Of a stretch of DNA of 64,000 nucleotides, positions 62,248-64,000 are shown piece after piece. Source of the DNA: Salinivibrio sp. ES.052. GTDB taxonomy: Bacteria > Pseudomonadota > Gammaproteobacteria > Enterobacterales > Vibrionaceae. The notes beneath the pieces are model-generated. The model was not told the DNA's origin. It was given only the letters and a program-made list of their open reading frames with translations, and did no database searches. The stretch lies in assembly GCF_900141775.1 (NCBI RefSeq), contig NZ_FSRI01000001.1, forward strand, positions 434,001 through 498,000, written 5' to 3'. Position 1 is the first letter of the stretch; each line of letters starts with the position of its first letter. Both the position numbers and the translations under genes were made by a program.

Positions 62248-63288
62248 TTATCGCGGTATCGTCTTTTTATTGATTAAACAAACCAATAAGTAATAAGCAA
62301 TAAAGAGTACAATGTAAACATAAAGCATCAGATAATCTGGAACACCTTTTAGTTCCGCATAAATCCCTACTCCAGCAAAGCATACAGCGATTGCGATTAT
62401 AGCAATTAGTGTTTGTCTCGGAGATAACCCTAGATTTTGAAATAAATGATGTAGGTGCTCTCTATCTGGTTTGAATGGCGAGTCACCACGTTGAATACGT
62501 CTAATGGTCAATGTGACCATATCCATTAGGGGGATAGCAATAAGCCATAGTGCTGTGACTGGCTGTAAGGGAGGTGTTTTACCGTTCTGACTAGAGAGTA
62601 ATAGTACCCAAACAACGGTAAACCCCACTAGCATACTGCCTGCATCCCCCATAAACACCTTTCTCTTTCGCCCTAAAACGCCTAAATTAAGCAAAATGTA
62701 AGGAAGAATTGCGACAACTAAGGCTAAACAGAAATAAGCCAGTGTTTGTTGCCCATCACTATTCAAAATCCAGGCCAAACTACCGAATGTTACAATAGAC
62801 AAGCAACCCAGTAACCCATCAATACCGTCCACCATATTAAAAGCATTTATAGCAGCTATAACCGCAATAGTGGTAATGACGTATCCCCAGCCCCCAAGGT
62901 GAATATCACCCCACCCAAAAATATTGCCGAGGTTACTAAGCTCAATGTTCCCCAGTGTCATCATGGCGATAGATAAAATTGCTTGTATCGCGAAACGAAC
63001 ACTGTAGTGAACATCGTACTTATCATCAATTGCGCCAACGGTTGTTAAGAGAACAATACATATGGCATACAAAGAGCTGTTGTCGAGAAGGTTTGGGTTG
63101 TGAAAAAGCAAGTAGAGTAGAGTGATGCATAAGGCTATACCTCCTGCTAACGGAGTAACATCTTGATGCTGCTTTCGCCCTAAGGGATGATCGACAAGTC
63201 CCACTAGTTTTGCTCCTTTCCGAACAATGAAAAGTGAGCAAAAAGCAAAGAAGAAAAGAAAAAGCAAATCTACGATAGGAAGAAGCAC
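62248..63288 (-). CDS. wecA: Undecaprenyl-phosphate GlcNAc-1-phosphate transferase family (WecA-like)
   Basis: The 346-residue MraY/WecA-family protein has about ten to eleven membrane helices. It shows the family motifs A-I-D-D-K-Y-D (Mg site), N-A-F-N-M-V-D-G-I-D-G, G-D-A-G-S-M-L-V-G-F and E-H-L-H-H-L-F near residue 275. It moves a GlcNAc-1-P (or similar sugar) to undecaprenyl phosphate, starting O-antigen or capsule synthesis. The ATG at 63288 lies in a 158-base divergent gap with ugd. The sugar cannot be proven from sequence. Confidence 0.88.
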   Translation of the reverse strand: MLLPIVDLLFLFFFAFCSLFIVRKGAKLVGLVDHPLGRKQHQDVTPLAGGIALCITLLYLLFHNPNLLDNSSLYAICIVLLTTVGAIDDKYDVHYSVRFAIQAILSIAMMTLGNIELSNLGNIFGWGDIHLGGWGYVITTIAVIAAINAFNMVDGIDGLLGCLSIVTFGSLAWILNSDGQQTLAYFCLALVVAILPYILLNLGVLGRKRKVFMGDAGSMLVGFTVVWVLLLSSQNGKTPPLQPVTALWLIAIPLMDMVTLTIRRIQRGDSPFKPDREHLHHLFQNLGLSPRQTLIAIIAIAVCFAGVGIYAELKGVPDYLMLYVYIVLFIAYYLLVCLINKKTIPR

Positions 63289-63446
63289 GTTTATTCACAC
63301 TCGCTGTCTGTATTTAGTGAGTACAGAGGTCATCCAAAACTGGCCTAATGTTTTCAGAGGCAGGTACCTGTCAGTACTGGTTTTGGATATACACGCGTAC
63401 ACATGTTCTGTAGTATCTTACCAGCATTATCAACAAGGGAAAAACG

Positions 63447-64000
63447 ATGAAAATCGCAGTTGTCGGTACAGGTTACGTTGGCCTGTCAAACGCCATGTTA
63501 CTGGCGCAACATAACGAAGTGGTCGCACTCGACATCGTGGAAGAAAAGATCAACCTACTTAACAATCAACAATCCCCGATTGTTGATGCCGAAATCGAGC
63601 AATTTCTCGCCGAAAAACCACTCAACTTTACCGCGACGCTCGACAAAGTGCAGGCCTACCAAGGCGCGGACTTTGTGATCATTGCCACCCCCACCGATTA
63701 CGATCCCGAAACCAACTACTTTAATACCAGTTCAGTCGAATCAGTGATTAAAGATGTGATGGCGATTAACCCAGCGGCGGTGATGGTGATCAAATCGACC
63801 GTGCCAGTCGGTTATACCGAGCATATCAAGCAGAAAACGAACTGCGAAAACATCCTCTTCTCCCCTGAGTTTTTGCGTGAAGGCAAGGCGCTTTACGATA
63901 ACTTGTATCCTTCACGGATCATTGTCGGCGAGCAATCCGAGCGCGCCCGTCAATTTGCCACCTTGTTGCAACAAGGCGCAGTCAAATCGGGTATTTCCGT
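63447..64000 (+). CDS. ugd: UDP-glucose 6-dehydrogenase, 5' part
   Basis: The frame from ATG 63447 stays open to the window end (184 codons seen). It begins [14 protein letters not shown], the Rossmann NAD site, and continues [10 protein letters not shown] and S-T-V-P-V-G-Y-T, then [10 protein letters not shown], the family signature. It makes UDP-glucuronate for surface polysaccharide. Truncated by the window edge. AGGGA precedes the ATG. Confidence 0.93.
   Translation, partial: MKIAVVGTGYVGLSNAMLLAQHNEVVALDIVEEKINLLNNQQSPIVDAEIEQFLAEKPLNFTATLDKVQAYQGADFVIIATPTDYDPETNYFNTSSVESVIKDVMAINPAAVMVIKSTVPVGYTEHIKQKTNCENILFSPEFLREGKALYDNLYPSRIIVGEQSERARQFATLLQQGAVKSGIS

Noticed and set aside
63301-63446. 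JUMPstart/ops element in the wecA-ugd gap
   Set aside because: The gap lacks the GGCGGTAGCGTG core, so RfaH-type control is not supported here.

Overview
The window reads as chromosome of a gammaproteobacterium, most likely a member of the Vibrionaceae; Salinivibrio or a near relative is a guess from gene content, not shown here. The evidence is the set of housekeeping neighbourhoods: rluE/icd, a complete his operon with leader peptide, ychE-adhE, cmoAB-aspS-yebC-ruvCAB, cydABX-ybgE, ybgC-tolQRAB-pal-cpoB-nadA, and a tRNA-Ser(GGA) nearly identical to the E. coli type.

Layout. 0-2.1 kb: a frameshifted rluE diverging from icd. 2.2-7.7 kb: six contiguous minus-strand genes (pseI, H, G, F, C, B) that give the full route from UDP-GlcNAc to CMP-pseudaminic acid. 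7.9-15.2 kb: the minus-strand his operon (hisG-D-C-B-H-A-F-IE) with a ten-codon leader holding five His codons and an attenuator. 15.3-25.7 kb: ychJ, lpxH, ppiB, a MarR regulator diverging from cysS, a Kv-like potassium channel, marC/ychE, adhE behind an FNR-type class II promoter, and an SDR-fold protein without its catalytic residues. 26-30 kb: a triad of ATP-grasp ligase, inactive transglutaminase/7TM protein and retropepsin-like lipoprotein. 30.3-36.6 kb: cmoB, cmoA, yecE, aspS, yebC, ruvC.

36.6-45.6 kb is an accessory island splitting ruvC from ruvA. It carries a large LysM-containing toxin-like protein with an AT-rich, glycine-rich hydrophobic C-terminus, an overlapping small membrane protein (putative immunity), and five tandem mosaic copies of a lipoprotein gene. 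The first copy is broken by a complete 1333-bp ISL3-type element with an 8-bp target duplication. A 190-bp exact tandem duplication covers the toxin start, and near-identical 188-bp direct repeats flank the island. This is the most unusual part of the window.

45.6-58.3 kb returns to core genes: ruvAB, the cytochrome bd oxidase operon, the Tol-Pal envelope system, nadA and a YgfB/YecA-family gene. From the tRNA-Ser at 58.57 kb the composition becomes more AT-rich. There a secreted S8 (kexin-like) protease lipoprotein is followed by a small exported protein that recalls the Aeromonas protease/ORF2-chaperone pair. The window closes with wecA (minus) and the start of a UDP-glucose dehydrogenase gene, probably the edge of a surface-polysaccharide locus.
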